Source: DAOTXL01 sp034435455
GTDB lineage: Bacteria > Chloroflexota > Anaerolineae > JAAYZQ01
Assembly (NCBI GenBank): GCA_034435455.1
Contig: DAOTXL010000016.1
Coordinates: 1 to 59,238 of the forward strand
Length of the DNA stretch: 59,238 nucleotides
Direction of reading: 5' to 3'
Shown: positions 52,148-59,238 of the stretch, one piece after another
Layout: every line of letters begins with the position of its first letter
Numbering within the stretch: position 1 is the stretch's first letter
The notes under the pieces: model-generated
Told to the model about the DNA's origin: nothing
Database searches by the model: none
The model's input: the letters and a program-made list of their open reading frames with translations, nothing else
Translations under genes and position numbers: made by a program

Positions 52148-54607
52148 TCAGCGGCAATCGGCAGGCGGCTCCTTCCCTTTGTCGTTGGAAGTGGGTTTGT
52201 CCTTCTTTTTCTCTTCTTGTTCCTTCAGGCTCTCGGCGATTTCCGCCAGGCGGGCCATGACGCGGCCATGGATGGAATCGGGCGGGTAGGTGCCGTCCTC
52301 CTGCAACTCGCCGGCGGGCAGGCCGGTGAGGATTTCAATCCCCTCGTCCACGGTGTTCACAGGATAGATGTGGAATCTGCCTTCGGCCACGGCCTGACGC
52401 ACATCGGCGCGGAGCATCAGGTTGACGACGTTCTGGGCGGGGATGATCACCCCTTGCTCGCCGGTCAGCCCCTTGTGTTGGCAGGTGAGGAAAAAGCCCT
52501 CGATCTTTTCGTTGACCCCGCCGATGGGTTGCACGTTGCCCTGCTGGTCTACCGAGCCGGTGACGGCAATACCCTGCTTCAGGGGCACCCCGCTCAGGCT
52601 GCTGAGGAGGGCGTACAACTCGGTCGAGCTGGCGCTGTCGCCCTCCACCTCCTCATATAATTGCTCGAAAGAGATAGAAGCCGACAGGCTCAGGGGGGTT
52701 TTGAGGGCATACTTGCCGCCCAGGTAGCCGGTCAGGGTCAGCACCCCTTTGTCGTAGATGCGGCCGCTCAGCTTGGCCTCGCGATCCAGGGAGACGAGGC
52801 CCGCCCGGCCGGTATAGGTCTGGGCGGTGATCCGCCCCGGCTTGCCAAAGGAGTAGTCGCCCAGGGAGACCACCGACAGGCCATTCACCTGGCCTACTAC
52901 CTGGCCGGTGACCTGGATGCGCAGGCTGCCCTCTTTGATCATCTCCTGGATGCGCTCCTCGACCCGGTTGGCGCGGTATATTTTTTCTTCAACGGCTTTC
53001 TGCACGTCGGCGGCGGTGGTCCGTGCCCGGCCGGCGCGTTTGGCCCAGAAATCGGCCTCACGCACCAGGTCGGCGATCTCGCCAAAGCGCGTCGAAAGTT
53101 TCTTCTGATGCTCGGCCAGGCGGGAGCCATACTCCACCACCTGGGCCACCGCCTCGCGCTCAAAAGGCAGCAACCCCTCCTGCTGGCAGCGGGCGGCGAT
53201 AAACCGGGCGTAGCAGCGGCAGGCTTCGGGGGTGCGGGCAAAGTCGGCGCCAAAGTCGGCTTTGACTTTGAACAGCTTGCGAAAGTCCTCGTCATACTCG
53301 TACAGCAGGTAGTAGGTCAGGGGATCGCCGATGAGCAGCACCTTGACGTCCAGGGGGATCGGCTCCGGTTCGAGGGTCACGGTGGAGATGAGTTGGAACT
53401 GCGCGCCCATCTCCTCGGTGCGGATAGAGCGGTTCTTGAGGGCTCGCTTGAGGCCTTCCCAGGCCAGCGGGTTGCTCAACAGGCCGCGCATTTCGACCAC
53501 CAGGTAGCCGCCGTTGGCGCGGTGCAGAGCGCCCGGCTTGATCATGGTAAAGTCGGTGACCAGGGCGCCGAACTCGGCCCGGTGCTCGATGCGGCCGAGG
53601 AGGTTGCTGTAGGTGGGATTGGGTTCGGTGATGACCGGTGCGCCCTGTTGCGCACCGTTGTCCACAATGACGTTAACGGTGTAGCGTTTCAGCAACGCTT
53701 CGCGCTGGCCCGACTGCATGGCGGCGGCCAGCCCTTCGGCTGCCTCTTCCTCCTGGCTCTTGAAGCCCTCCACGTTGTCCACGATGTCGGCCTGGACCTC
53801 GTCCAGATATTCGGGTATCTCCTCCAGGTGGCCGTACTTTTGTTTCAGTTCCTCGATCAGGTGGCCGACGGCAAAGTTGGCGATCTCACGGTCGAAATCT
53901 TGCAGGCGGCGCTTGGTATTCTTTTCCAGGTCGCGGATGCGGCGTATCGTCTCGCTCACTTCCCCCTGGAGGAGCTGCTGGCGCTGTTCGATCTCTTGCT
54001 GCGTGGCCTCGTCGAGTTGCTGGTATGCCTCAGGGGTCACCACCTGGCCGTTGATCACCGGGGCGATGCCCATGCCCATCGCCGTCTTGAGCAGGGTGAA
54101 GCCGCGCTCGTTGAGTTTGCGCTCCAGGTGGAGGAACTCCTGGTTGCGCTGTTCCTGCATCTCCTGGAGGATCTTTTCGCGTTGTTTCTCGTACTCTTCG
54201 CTCTCAAAGGCGCGGGGGATGTCGCGTTGCAGGTCGCTGACCAGGTCTTGCATGTCGCGGCGGAACCGGACGGCCGTGCCCGGCGGCAGGGCAATGGCGC
54301 GGGGCTGGTTGGGGTCCACGAAATTGTTGACGTAAATCCAATCTTGGGGTACCGGCTGGCTGGCGGCCATGCGCTTCAGAAAGGTATGGATGGTGGTTGT
54401 GCGGCCGGTGCCGGTGTAGCCCAGGGCATAGATATTGAAGCCAAATCCGGCGATGCCCACCCCAAAGTCAATGGCATCCACCGCCCGGTCCTGGCCGATG
54501 ATCGTCACCTCGCCTGAGAGGGTGGCGGTGGTCTCGAAATCCAAGTCGGCGGGGTCAAAGGGGGCCCACAGTTCGTCGGCGGTCAATTCCCTCGGTTTCT
54601 CGCTCAT
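52148..54607 (-). CDS. Lon-family ATP-dependent protease (AAA_32/LonC-type)
   Basis: An 819-aa protease with a degenerate ATP-binding N part (GYTGTGRTTT in place of a classical Walker A), a long coiled-coil insert (about 135-290), the LonB/LonC-like AAA segment (GALHRANGGYLVVEMRGLL) and a C-terminal S16 domain whose Ser-Lys dyad is S658 (GDSAS) and K701 (GVNEKIEGFF). This is the 'Lon-related putative ATP-dependent protease' group, distinct from housekeeping LonA. The C-terminal tail is Lys/Glu-rich. Its promoter is divergent from that of tRNA-Pro. Confidence 0.92.
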   Translation of the reverse strand: MSEKPRELTADELWAPFDPADLDFETTATLSGEVTIIGQDRAVDAIDFGVGIAGFGFNIYALGYTGTGRTTTIHTFLKRMAASQPVPQDWIYVNNFVDPNQPRAIALPPGTAVRFRRDMQDLVSDLQRDIPRAFESEEYEKQREKILQEMQEQRNQEFLHLERKLNERGFTLLKTAMGMGIAPVINGQVVTPEAYQQLDEATQQEIEQRQQLLQGEVSETIRRIRDLEKNTKRRLQDFDREIANFAVGHLIEELKQKYGHLEEIPEYLDEVQADIVDNVEGFKSQEEEAAEGLAAAMQSGQREALLKRYTVNVIVDNGAQQGAPVITEPNPTYSNLLGRIEHRAEFGALVTDFTMIKPGALHRANGGYLVVEMRGLLSNPLAWEGLKRALKNRSIRTEEMGAQFQLISTVTLEPEPIPLDVKVLLIGDPLTYYLLYEYDEDFRKLFKVKADFGADFARTPEACRCYARFIAARCQQEGLLPFEREAVAQVVEYGSRLAEHQKKLSTRFGEIADLVREADFWAKRAGRARTTAADVQKAVEEKIYRANRVEERIQEMIKEGSLRIQVTGQVVGQVNGLSVVSLGDYSFGKPGRITAQTYTGRAGLVSLDREAKLSGRIYDKGVLTLTGYLGGKYALKTPLSLSASISFEQLYEEVEGDSASSTELYALLSSLSGVPLKQGIAVTGSVDQQGNVQPIGGVNEKIEGFFLTCQHKGLTGEQGVIIPAQNVVNLMLRADVRQAVAEGRFHIYPVNTVDEGIEILTGLPAGELQEDGTYPPDSIHGRVMARLAEIAESLKEQEEKKKDKPTSNDKGKEPPADCR

Positions 54608-54640
54608 GGTGCTCTGTTGCCTCCGTGAAAGGTATAGGAG

Positions 54641-54669
54641 ATTATAGTCGAAAATGGCGATTTTGGAAA
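54641..54669 (-). promoter_or_regulatory. Promoter of the Lon-family protease
   Basis: The minus strand has TTTCCA (54669-54664), a 17-base spacer and perfect TATAAT (54646-54641), 34 bp before the ATG. No CIRCE or other heat-shock operator is visible. Confidence 0.55.
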
Positions 54670-54722
54670 ATTGCCGATGGGCAAGGGGCCATTTTGTCCT
54701 GCCGCATTGTCCCTTGTGACAT

Positions 54723-54751
54723 TTGTCAATTCGGGCAAGGTAGGGTATAAT
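54723..54751 (+). promoter_or_regulatory. Promoter of tRNA-Pro
   Basis: TTGTCA (54723-54728), 17 bases, TATAAT (54746-54751); the tRNA begins 13 bp later. Confidence 0.8.
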
Positions 54752-54763
54752 TTCGGTGTTTGA

Positions 54764-54841
<78 letters not shown>

Positions 54842-54847
54842 ATGGGT

Positions 54848-54885
54848 CAGACTCTAGGGGCTCGCCGGCCCTTAGAGTCTGTTTG
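54848..54885 (+). terminator. Terminator of tRNA-Pro
   Basis: CAGACTCTA pairs with TAGAGTCTG and the stem extends by GGGG/CCCT-type pairs to about 13 bp (54848-54860 with 54869-54881), followed by TTTGGTTG. It starts 8 bp after the tRNA. Confidence 0.75.
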
Positions 54886-55022
54886 GTTGCGCTTTGATCA
54901 ACTCCAGAAACAGGCATAGGACAGCCTTTCCTGGCTATCCGGGCAGGCCAAGTCTGCCCTGCGGGGACCCGTGGACCCCCTGCCCCCGCTGCAAGCAGGG
55001 GGTTCGTGGTGAGTGAGGTTGT

Positions 55023-56309
55023 ATGCCCATGCATGTCCGGTTGGCCTATGGCCGGATGGGCCTTGAAATCGAGTTGCCGGACGACGTGCCGGTCACCGTG
55101 ATCGAGCCGCCGTTTGTGCCTGGCCTGCCCAACGAACGCGCAGCCATCCGGGCCGCCCTGCGGTCGCCCATCCACTCGCTTCCTGTGGGGGAGCTGGTCG
55201 GGCCTGGGGATACGGTGGCTGTGGTGTTTAGCGACCTGACCCGCCCCATGCCCAACGATCGGGTGCTGCCGCCGCTGCTGGAGGAACTGGCCCTGGCCGG
55301 TGTGCCCGACGACCGGGTTGTGTTGATCAACGCTCTGGGCACCCACCGCCCTCAGACCGAGGCCGAGCTGCGGCGCATGCTGGGCGATGCGGTGGTGGAG
55401 CGGTATCGCATTGTGCAACACAACGCCTGGGACGATGAGAACCTGGTAGAAGTAACGCGAAACCGGGCCGGGAACCCGGTGCGCGTCAACCGCACGTACC
55501 TGGAGGCCACGGCGCGCATCCTGACCGGGTTCATCGAGCCCCACCTTTTTGCCGGCTTTAGCGGCGGCCCTAAAGCGGTGCTGCCCGGCCTGGCCGACAT
55601 CGAAGCGATCCTGGACAACCACGGCCCGCCGATGATCGCCCATCCGCAGGCCACCTGGGCCGTGTTGGAGGGCAATCCGATCTGGGAGGAGATGTTGGCC
55701 GTTGCTCAGGCGACGGCTCCCACCTTTCTGCTCAATGTGACTCTGAATCGGGAGCGACAGATCACCGGCGTGTTTGCCGGCGACCTGCTGCCCGCCCACC
55801 GCGCCGGTGTCGCCTTTGTCCGCCAGACCGCCCTGCAACCTGTGCCGGAGTTGTTCGACCTGGTGATCACCTCCAACAGCGGCTATCCGCTGGACCTGAA
55901 CCTCTATCAGGTGGTCAAGGGCATGTCGGCAGCGGCCCGTATCGTCAGGCCGGGAGGAGATATTCTCGTCGCTGCCGAGTGCTGGGATGGCATTCCCGAC
56001 CACGGTGAATACAAGCGCCTGTTATGGGAGGCCGATTCGCCTGCGGACCTGCTGGCGCGGGTAATGGCCCCCGGTTTCCGCTGTCATGACCAGTGGGAGG
56101 CGCAGGTCCAGGCGCAGATCCAGCTCAAGGCCCGTGTCCATGTCTACGCCGGTGGGCTTTCCGCCGAGGAGCTGCGCCGGGCGCTGGTCATCCCCTGCCG
56201 CTCGATCGAGGAGACGGTGGCCGCCATACGCCGTGAGAAGCCGGGCGCGACCATAGCCGTGCTGCCCGATGGGCCGCAGACGGTGCCGTGTCTGGAGATT
56301 AGAGATTAG
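55023..56309 (+). CDS. larA: Nickel-dependent lactate racemase
   Basis: A 428-aa LarA that interconverts D- and L-lactate with a nickel pincer nucleotide cofactor. Key residues sit at the same numbers as in the Lactobacillus enzyme: H108 (GTHRPQT), H174 (EPHLFAGFS), K184 (GGPKAVLPG, cofactor-linked Lys) and H200. Some homologues act on other 2-hydroxyacids. The cofactor genes larB/larC/larE are not in the window. ATG 55023 follows GTGAGG; ATG 55029 is also possible. A GlcD-like dehydrogenase follows by 17 bp, giving a lactate-use module. Confidence 0.9.
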   Translation: MPMHVRLAYGRMGLEIELPDDVPVTVIEPPFVPGLPNERAAIRAALRSPIHSLPVGELVGPGDTVAVVFSDLTRPMPNDRVLPPLLEELALAGVPDDRVVLINALGTHRPQTEAELRRMLGDAVVERYRIVQHNAWDDENLVEVTRNRAGNPVRVNRTYLEATARILTGFIEPHLFAGFSGGPKAVLPGLADIEAILDNHGPPMIAHPQATWAVLEGNPIWEEMLAVAQATAPTFLLNVTLNRERQITGVFAGDLLPAHRAGVAFVRQTALQPVPELFDLVITSNSGYPLDLNLYQVVKGMSAAARIVRPGGDILVAAECWDGIPDHGEYKRLLWEADSPADLLARVMAPGFRCHDQWEAQVQAQIQLKARVHVYAGGLSAEELRRALVIPCRSIEETVAAIRREKPGATIAVLPDGPQTVPCLEIRD

Positions 56310-56332
56310 AGATTGGAGATTGGAGGGTGGAG
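56299..56332. repeat. Short GAGATTAGA/GAGATTGGA tandem repeats
   Basis: Four to five 8-base units connect larA and glcD, overlap the larA stop, and resemble the arrays in the cooS region. Confidence 0.6.
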
Positions 56333-57784
56333 AGAGGGTATCGGCCGGTGACGGCCGGCGTGGTGGCTGAACTGCGGGCCATCGTCGGCGAACAACAGGT
56401 GATTGATGGCGATCCGGAGCGGCTGGAGGGGTACTCCCATGACGAGGTGGCCGGGGCCGAGTATGCCCACCTGCCGGAGGTGGTGGTCAAACCGGATGGG
56501 GCAGCCCAGGTCGCCGCCATCCTGCGCCTGGCCAACCGGGAGCGGATCCCGGTGACGCCGCGCGGGGCCGGGTCGGGGTTGTCGTGTGGCGCCGTGCCGG
56601 TCTATGGTGGCATCCTGCTCTCGCTGGAGCGGATGAACCGCATCCTGGAGATTGACACGGCCAACATGACCGTCACCGTTGAACCGGGGGTGGTGACCAA
56701 CGACATCAACGAAGCGGTCCGGCCCTATGGGCTGTTTTATGCCGGCTACCCGATGAGCCTGGAATCCTGTTTCATCGGGGGCAATGTGGCCGAGAACGCC
56801 GGGGGTGGGCGGGCTATCAAATATGGCGTCACCGGGCGCTATGTGTTGGGGTTGGAGGTCGTGTTGCCCACCGGCGAGATTGTGCACCTGGGCGGCAAGC
56901 GGGTCAAAGATGTGACCGGCTATGACCTGATCCATCTGCTGGTCGGCTCGGAGGGGACGCTGGGCATTTTTACCCAAATCACGCTTCGGCTCTTGCCTCT
57001 GCCGGCCGCGCGAGCGGTGCTGCTGGTGCCCTTTCCCGATGTGGCGACGGCCATTGCTGCTGTGCCGCGGGTGATGACCCAGGGCCACCTGCTGCCGGCC
57101 TCGGTCGAGTTCATGGACCGCCTGTCGGTTCAGACGGCCTATGCCTTCCTGGGCGAAAGCCCGCCGCACCCGGAGATCGGGGCCATGCTGCTCCTCGAAG
57201 TGGATGGCTATGACCAGGAACAGGTCGAACGGGAGATGGAGACGGTCGCGGAGGTGTGCCTGGCGGCCGGGGCGCTGGATGTCTATGTGGGCAACACGCC
57301 CGACACCGAGCGGCGGATGTGGCGGCCCCGGCAGAATCTGGCCGAGGCGTTCAAGGCTGTCTGCCCGGTGCAGAGCCTGGAAGATATTGTCGTGCCGCTG
57401 GCCCACATCCCCGACCTGATGCCGGAGCTGGAGCGGCTGGCGGAAAAGTACAATGTGCTCATCCCCTGCTACGGCCATGCTGGCGATGGCAACCTGCACG
57501 CCACGCCGATCAAGCGGCCGGAGATGCCGCTGGCCGAATGGCAGGCCCGGTTGCCGGCGCTGCTGGAAGAGTTGTATCGCGCCGTCGCCCGCCTGGGGGG
57601 GACTATCAGCGGTGAGCATGGGATCGGTTCTAAACGGGCGCACTACCTGCCGCTGGTCATGGACCCGACGGTGATCGCGCTGCAGCGGCGCATCAAGCAG
57701 GCCTTTGACCCGTTGAATATTCTGAATCCGGGAAAAATCTTTCCAGGGGAGATGTCATGCCCGGCTGGGCGCCACGAGGGATGA
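56327..57784 (+). CDS. glcD: GlcD-like FAD-binding 2-hydroxyacid (lactate/glycolate) dehydrogenase
   Basis: A 485-aa FAD-linked oxidase: PCMH-type FAD domain with TPRGAGSGLSCGAVP, GGNVAENAGGGRAIKYGVT and LVGSEGTLGIFTQITLRLLP, then the C-terminal domain with CYGHAGDGNLH and GTISGEHGIGSKR. It oxidises D-lactate or glycolate, passing electrons to a partner (often an Fe-S protein or EtfAB, not encoded here). With larA upstream, both lactate isomers could be used. GTG 56327 is within the tandem repeat; GTG 56348 is a credible alternative start. Confidence 0.9.
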   Translation: MERGYRPVTAGVVAELRAIVGEQQVIDGDPERLEGYSHDEVAGAEYAHLPEVVVKPDGAAQVAAILRLANRERIPVTPRGAGSGLSCGAVPVYGGILLSLERMNRILEIDTANMTVTVEPGVVTNDINEAVRPYGLFYAGYPMSLESCFIGGNVAENAGGGRAIKYGVTGRYVLGLEVVLPTGEIVHLGGKRVKDVTGYDLIHLLVGSEGTLGIFTQITLRLLPLPAARAVLLVPFPDVATAIAAVPRVMTQGHLLPASVEFMDRLSVQTAYAFLGESPPHPEIGAMLLLEVDGYDQEQVEREMETVAEVCLAAGALDVYVGNTPDTERRMWRPRQNLAEAFKAVCPVQSLEDIVVPLAHIPDLMPELERLAEKYNVLIPCYGHAGDGNLHATPIKRPEMPLAEWQARLPALLEELYRAVARLGGTISGEHGIGSKRAHYLPLVMDPTVIALQRRIKQAFDPLNILNPGKIFPGEMSCPAGRHEG

Positions 57785-57789
57785 AAATG

Positions 57790-57842
57790 GTAGGGGCAGC
57801 CCTCGCGGCTGTCCAGGGGGCAGGGGCAAGCCCTGCTCCTAC
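57790..57842. repeat. GTAGGGGCAG palindromic repeat
   Basis: GTAGGGGCAG on the left mirrors CTGCTCCTAC on the right, with a GCAGCCCTCGCGGCTGTC inner hairpin. It lies directly after glcD and could act as an mRNA end or a mobile-type repeat. Confidence 0.55.
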
Positions 57843-57964
57843 CGTCTGCCGTTTATTTTCGAGGGAGGGAGGTGAGGGGGATTAGAGAGTAGACATTTTT
57901 GCTCGTGGTGGAGGATACTCCGCCGCTATACCTGAGACCATCAAACAGCGAAGGAGGTGGAAAA

Positions 57965-58546
57965 ATGGGGGCCAAAAAGATTCTGATGCTCGTCGGCGAC
58001 TTTGTCGAGGACTATGAGGTGATGGTGCCGTTTCAGACGCTGCTGGCCGTCGGCCACCAGGTCCACGCCGTCTGCCCGGGCAAGAAGGCCGGGGAAAAGG
58101 TACGGACGGCGGTCCACGATTTTGAGGGGGACCAGACCTACAGCGAAAAGCCGGGGCACAACTTTACGCTAAACGCCACCTTTGATGAGGTAAACCCCAA
58201 AGACTATGACGCGCTGGTCATCCCCGGCGGGCGGGCGCCGGAATATATCCGTCTGAACGACAGGGTGCTGGAGATCGTGCGCCACTTTGCCGACCGGGAC
58301 AAGCCGATCGCTGCCATCTGTCACGGGGCGCAGGTGCTGGCCGCAGCCGGTGTTCTCAAGGGCAAGGAGTGCTCGGCCTATCCGGCCGTCGGGCCGGACG
58401 TGAACCGCGCCGGGGGCAAGTATGTGGACATCCCGGTGGACAAGGCCCACGTAGATGGCAAGCTGGTCACGGCGCCGGCCTGGCCGGCTCACCCCGATTG
58501 GCTGGCCAGGTTTCTGAAAGTACTGGGGACCAAGATCGAACTGTAG
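57965..58546 (+). CDS. DJ-1/PfpI family protein
   Basis: A 193-aa class I glutamine amidotransferase-like protein. The nucleophile elbow is AICHGAQVL with Cys, and the supporting region is VIPGGRAPEYIRL. Members act as glyoxalase III/deglycase, peptidase or chaperone; the sequence alone does not choose. ATG 57965 follows AAGGAGGTGG. A strong intrinsic terminator comes 18 bp after the stop. Confidence 0.92.
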   Translation: MGAKKILMLVGDFVEDYEVMVPFQTLLAVGHQVHAVCPGKKAGEKVRTAVHDFEGDQTYSEKPGHNFTLNATFDEVNPKDYDALVIPGGRAPEYIRLNDRVLEIVRHFADRDKPIAAICHGAQVLAAAGVLKGKECSAYPAVGPDVNRAGGKYVDIPVDKAHVDGKLVTAPAWPAHPDWLARFLKVLGTKIEL

Positions 58547-58563
58547 GCCACAGGAAATAAGGG

Positions 58564-58594
58564 CCCCGCTCCCCAAGGGAGCGGGGTTTTGTTT
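58564..58594 (+). terminator. Intrinsic terminator after the PfpI gene
   Basis: A perfect 10-bp stem CCCCGCTCCC/GGGAGCGGGG with a 3-base loop, then TTTTGTTT. Confidence 0.93.
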
Positions 58595-58879
58595 GATGCG
58601 CCGGACCGCTTGCCGACCCTACGGGCTGGCGAGAAGAACAGCGACAACAGAGGGCCGGCAGCGAGTGGAAACGGATAAACGGATGCCTGGCGCCGGATGC
58701 CGGCCGGGAGACCAGCGATAACAGGGCGTTCTTCATTCGTCCACCGGGACGAAGCCGAACTCGAACACCCGCTCGGCCCGCTGCTGGGTGGGATAAAGCG
58801 TTGGGATAGAAGAACGGTAGCCAGGTGGGGGCAGCACATATACGAAAAACACTGCCTCCTTGGGGCAGCCGCCTATTAA

Positions 58880-59090
58880 CCCTTCAAGGTGGCCTTCCCC
58901 CTTTCCGGCCCGGTGGGTCTCTTTCACGCCGACGCCTTCGTCTGGAACGAGGCCGGGCAACTGGTCTGCCCCGCCGGAAAGGTGTTGGAGCGGGTGGGCG
59001 GCCCGCGCAAGAACGGCGATGGATACCGTCGCCCAATTGATGGTCGCCTTCGTCTCCAACCTGGAGGCGCTGGCCCGCTACGCTTGAGAG
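58880..59090 (+). pseudogene. Possible degenerate transposase fragment
   Basis: One frame reads VGLFHADAFVWNEAGQLVCP followed by AGKVLE, then KNGDGYR. The 'F-x-W...CPAGK' pattern recalls IS1182-like transposases, but there is no start or catalytic region, and a frame change precedes VSNLEALARYA. The remaining part of 58595-59200 shows no convincing gene or site. Confidence 0.3.
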
Positions 59091-59200
59091 AGGAGGGAAA
59101 CCGGAGCAGAAGAAAGGGTCTGAACGGCCGAGAGAGTGGAAACTGAGGAGGGAGAGGTCGGCCGGCAGACGTCGCGCGGGGTTGCTGAGGGAGCAACAGG

Positions 59201-59238
59201 ATGGTCGTGTTGCGCCTCGTGGACGATGAGGCCGGGCC
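59201..59238 (+). CDS. Possible start of a gene running off the window
   Basis: ATG 59201 follows GAGGGAG at about 8 bases and opens MVVLRLVDDEAG before the window ends. Twelve residues are too few to identify. Confidence 0.25.
   Translation, partial: MVVLRLVDDEAG

Overview
The window comes from a high-GC bacterium, most likely a Chloroflexota (Anaerolineae/Dehalococcoidia-like) acetogen or CO-utilising anaerobe. This rests on the complete set of bacterial-type Wood-Ljungdahl enzymes, long Thr/Pro ('TPTPTAT') linkers in surface proteins, TTG/GTG starts, and many palindromic intergenic repeats. The phylum is inference; there is no rRNA gene in the window.

Region 1 (about 0.2-24.9 kb, all minus strand) is a Wood-Ljungdahl / Hdr supercluster. 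In transcription order it holds: a structured leader, hdrA (two HdrA halves), mvhD, a giant hdrA carrying an inserted GltD/NfnB-like NADPH module, an AbiEii-type nucleotidyltransferase with a small partner, a second mvhD whose key Cys codon is TGA (predicted selenocysteine), metV, metF, a fused hdrC-hdrB, fchA, folD, fhs, a CXXC-less HMA-like protein, cooS, a fused acsB-acsD, and acsC. Together these give the methyl branch from formate to methyl-THF, an NAD(P)H-linked Hdr/Mvh electron-transfer complex around MetFV, and the CODH/ACS carbonyl branch. acsE, cooC/acsF and formate dehydrogenase are not in the window.

Region 2 (25-33 kb, plus strand) is a phosph(on)ate-type ABC transporter (phnD, phnC and a tandem-fused phnE), followed by tgt, uppP, a PstS-like lipoprotein and a convergent Rrf2 regulator with three Cys. 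The Rrf2 promoter overlaps the divergent promoter of an orphan molybdopterin hydroxylase large subunit.

Region 3 (33-52 kb, plus strand) is ordinary and accessory: OsmC, a membrane-anchored metallopeptidase, a solute-binding lipoprotein, a regulator remnant, an ABC-2 exporter, birA, small and linker-rich membrane proteins, a GT39-like glycosyltransferase, carbohydrate-binding-like and TolB-like secreted proteins, a zinc-ribbon membrane protein, an unknown 441-aa protein and a GAF histidine kinase.

Region 4 (52-59 kb) holds a Lon-family protease (minus), tRNA-Pro(CGG) with a clear promoter and terminator, nickel-dependent lactate racemase larA with a GlcD-like FAD dehydrogenase, a DJ-1/PfpI protein with a textbook terminator, and a final stretch that looks degenerate.
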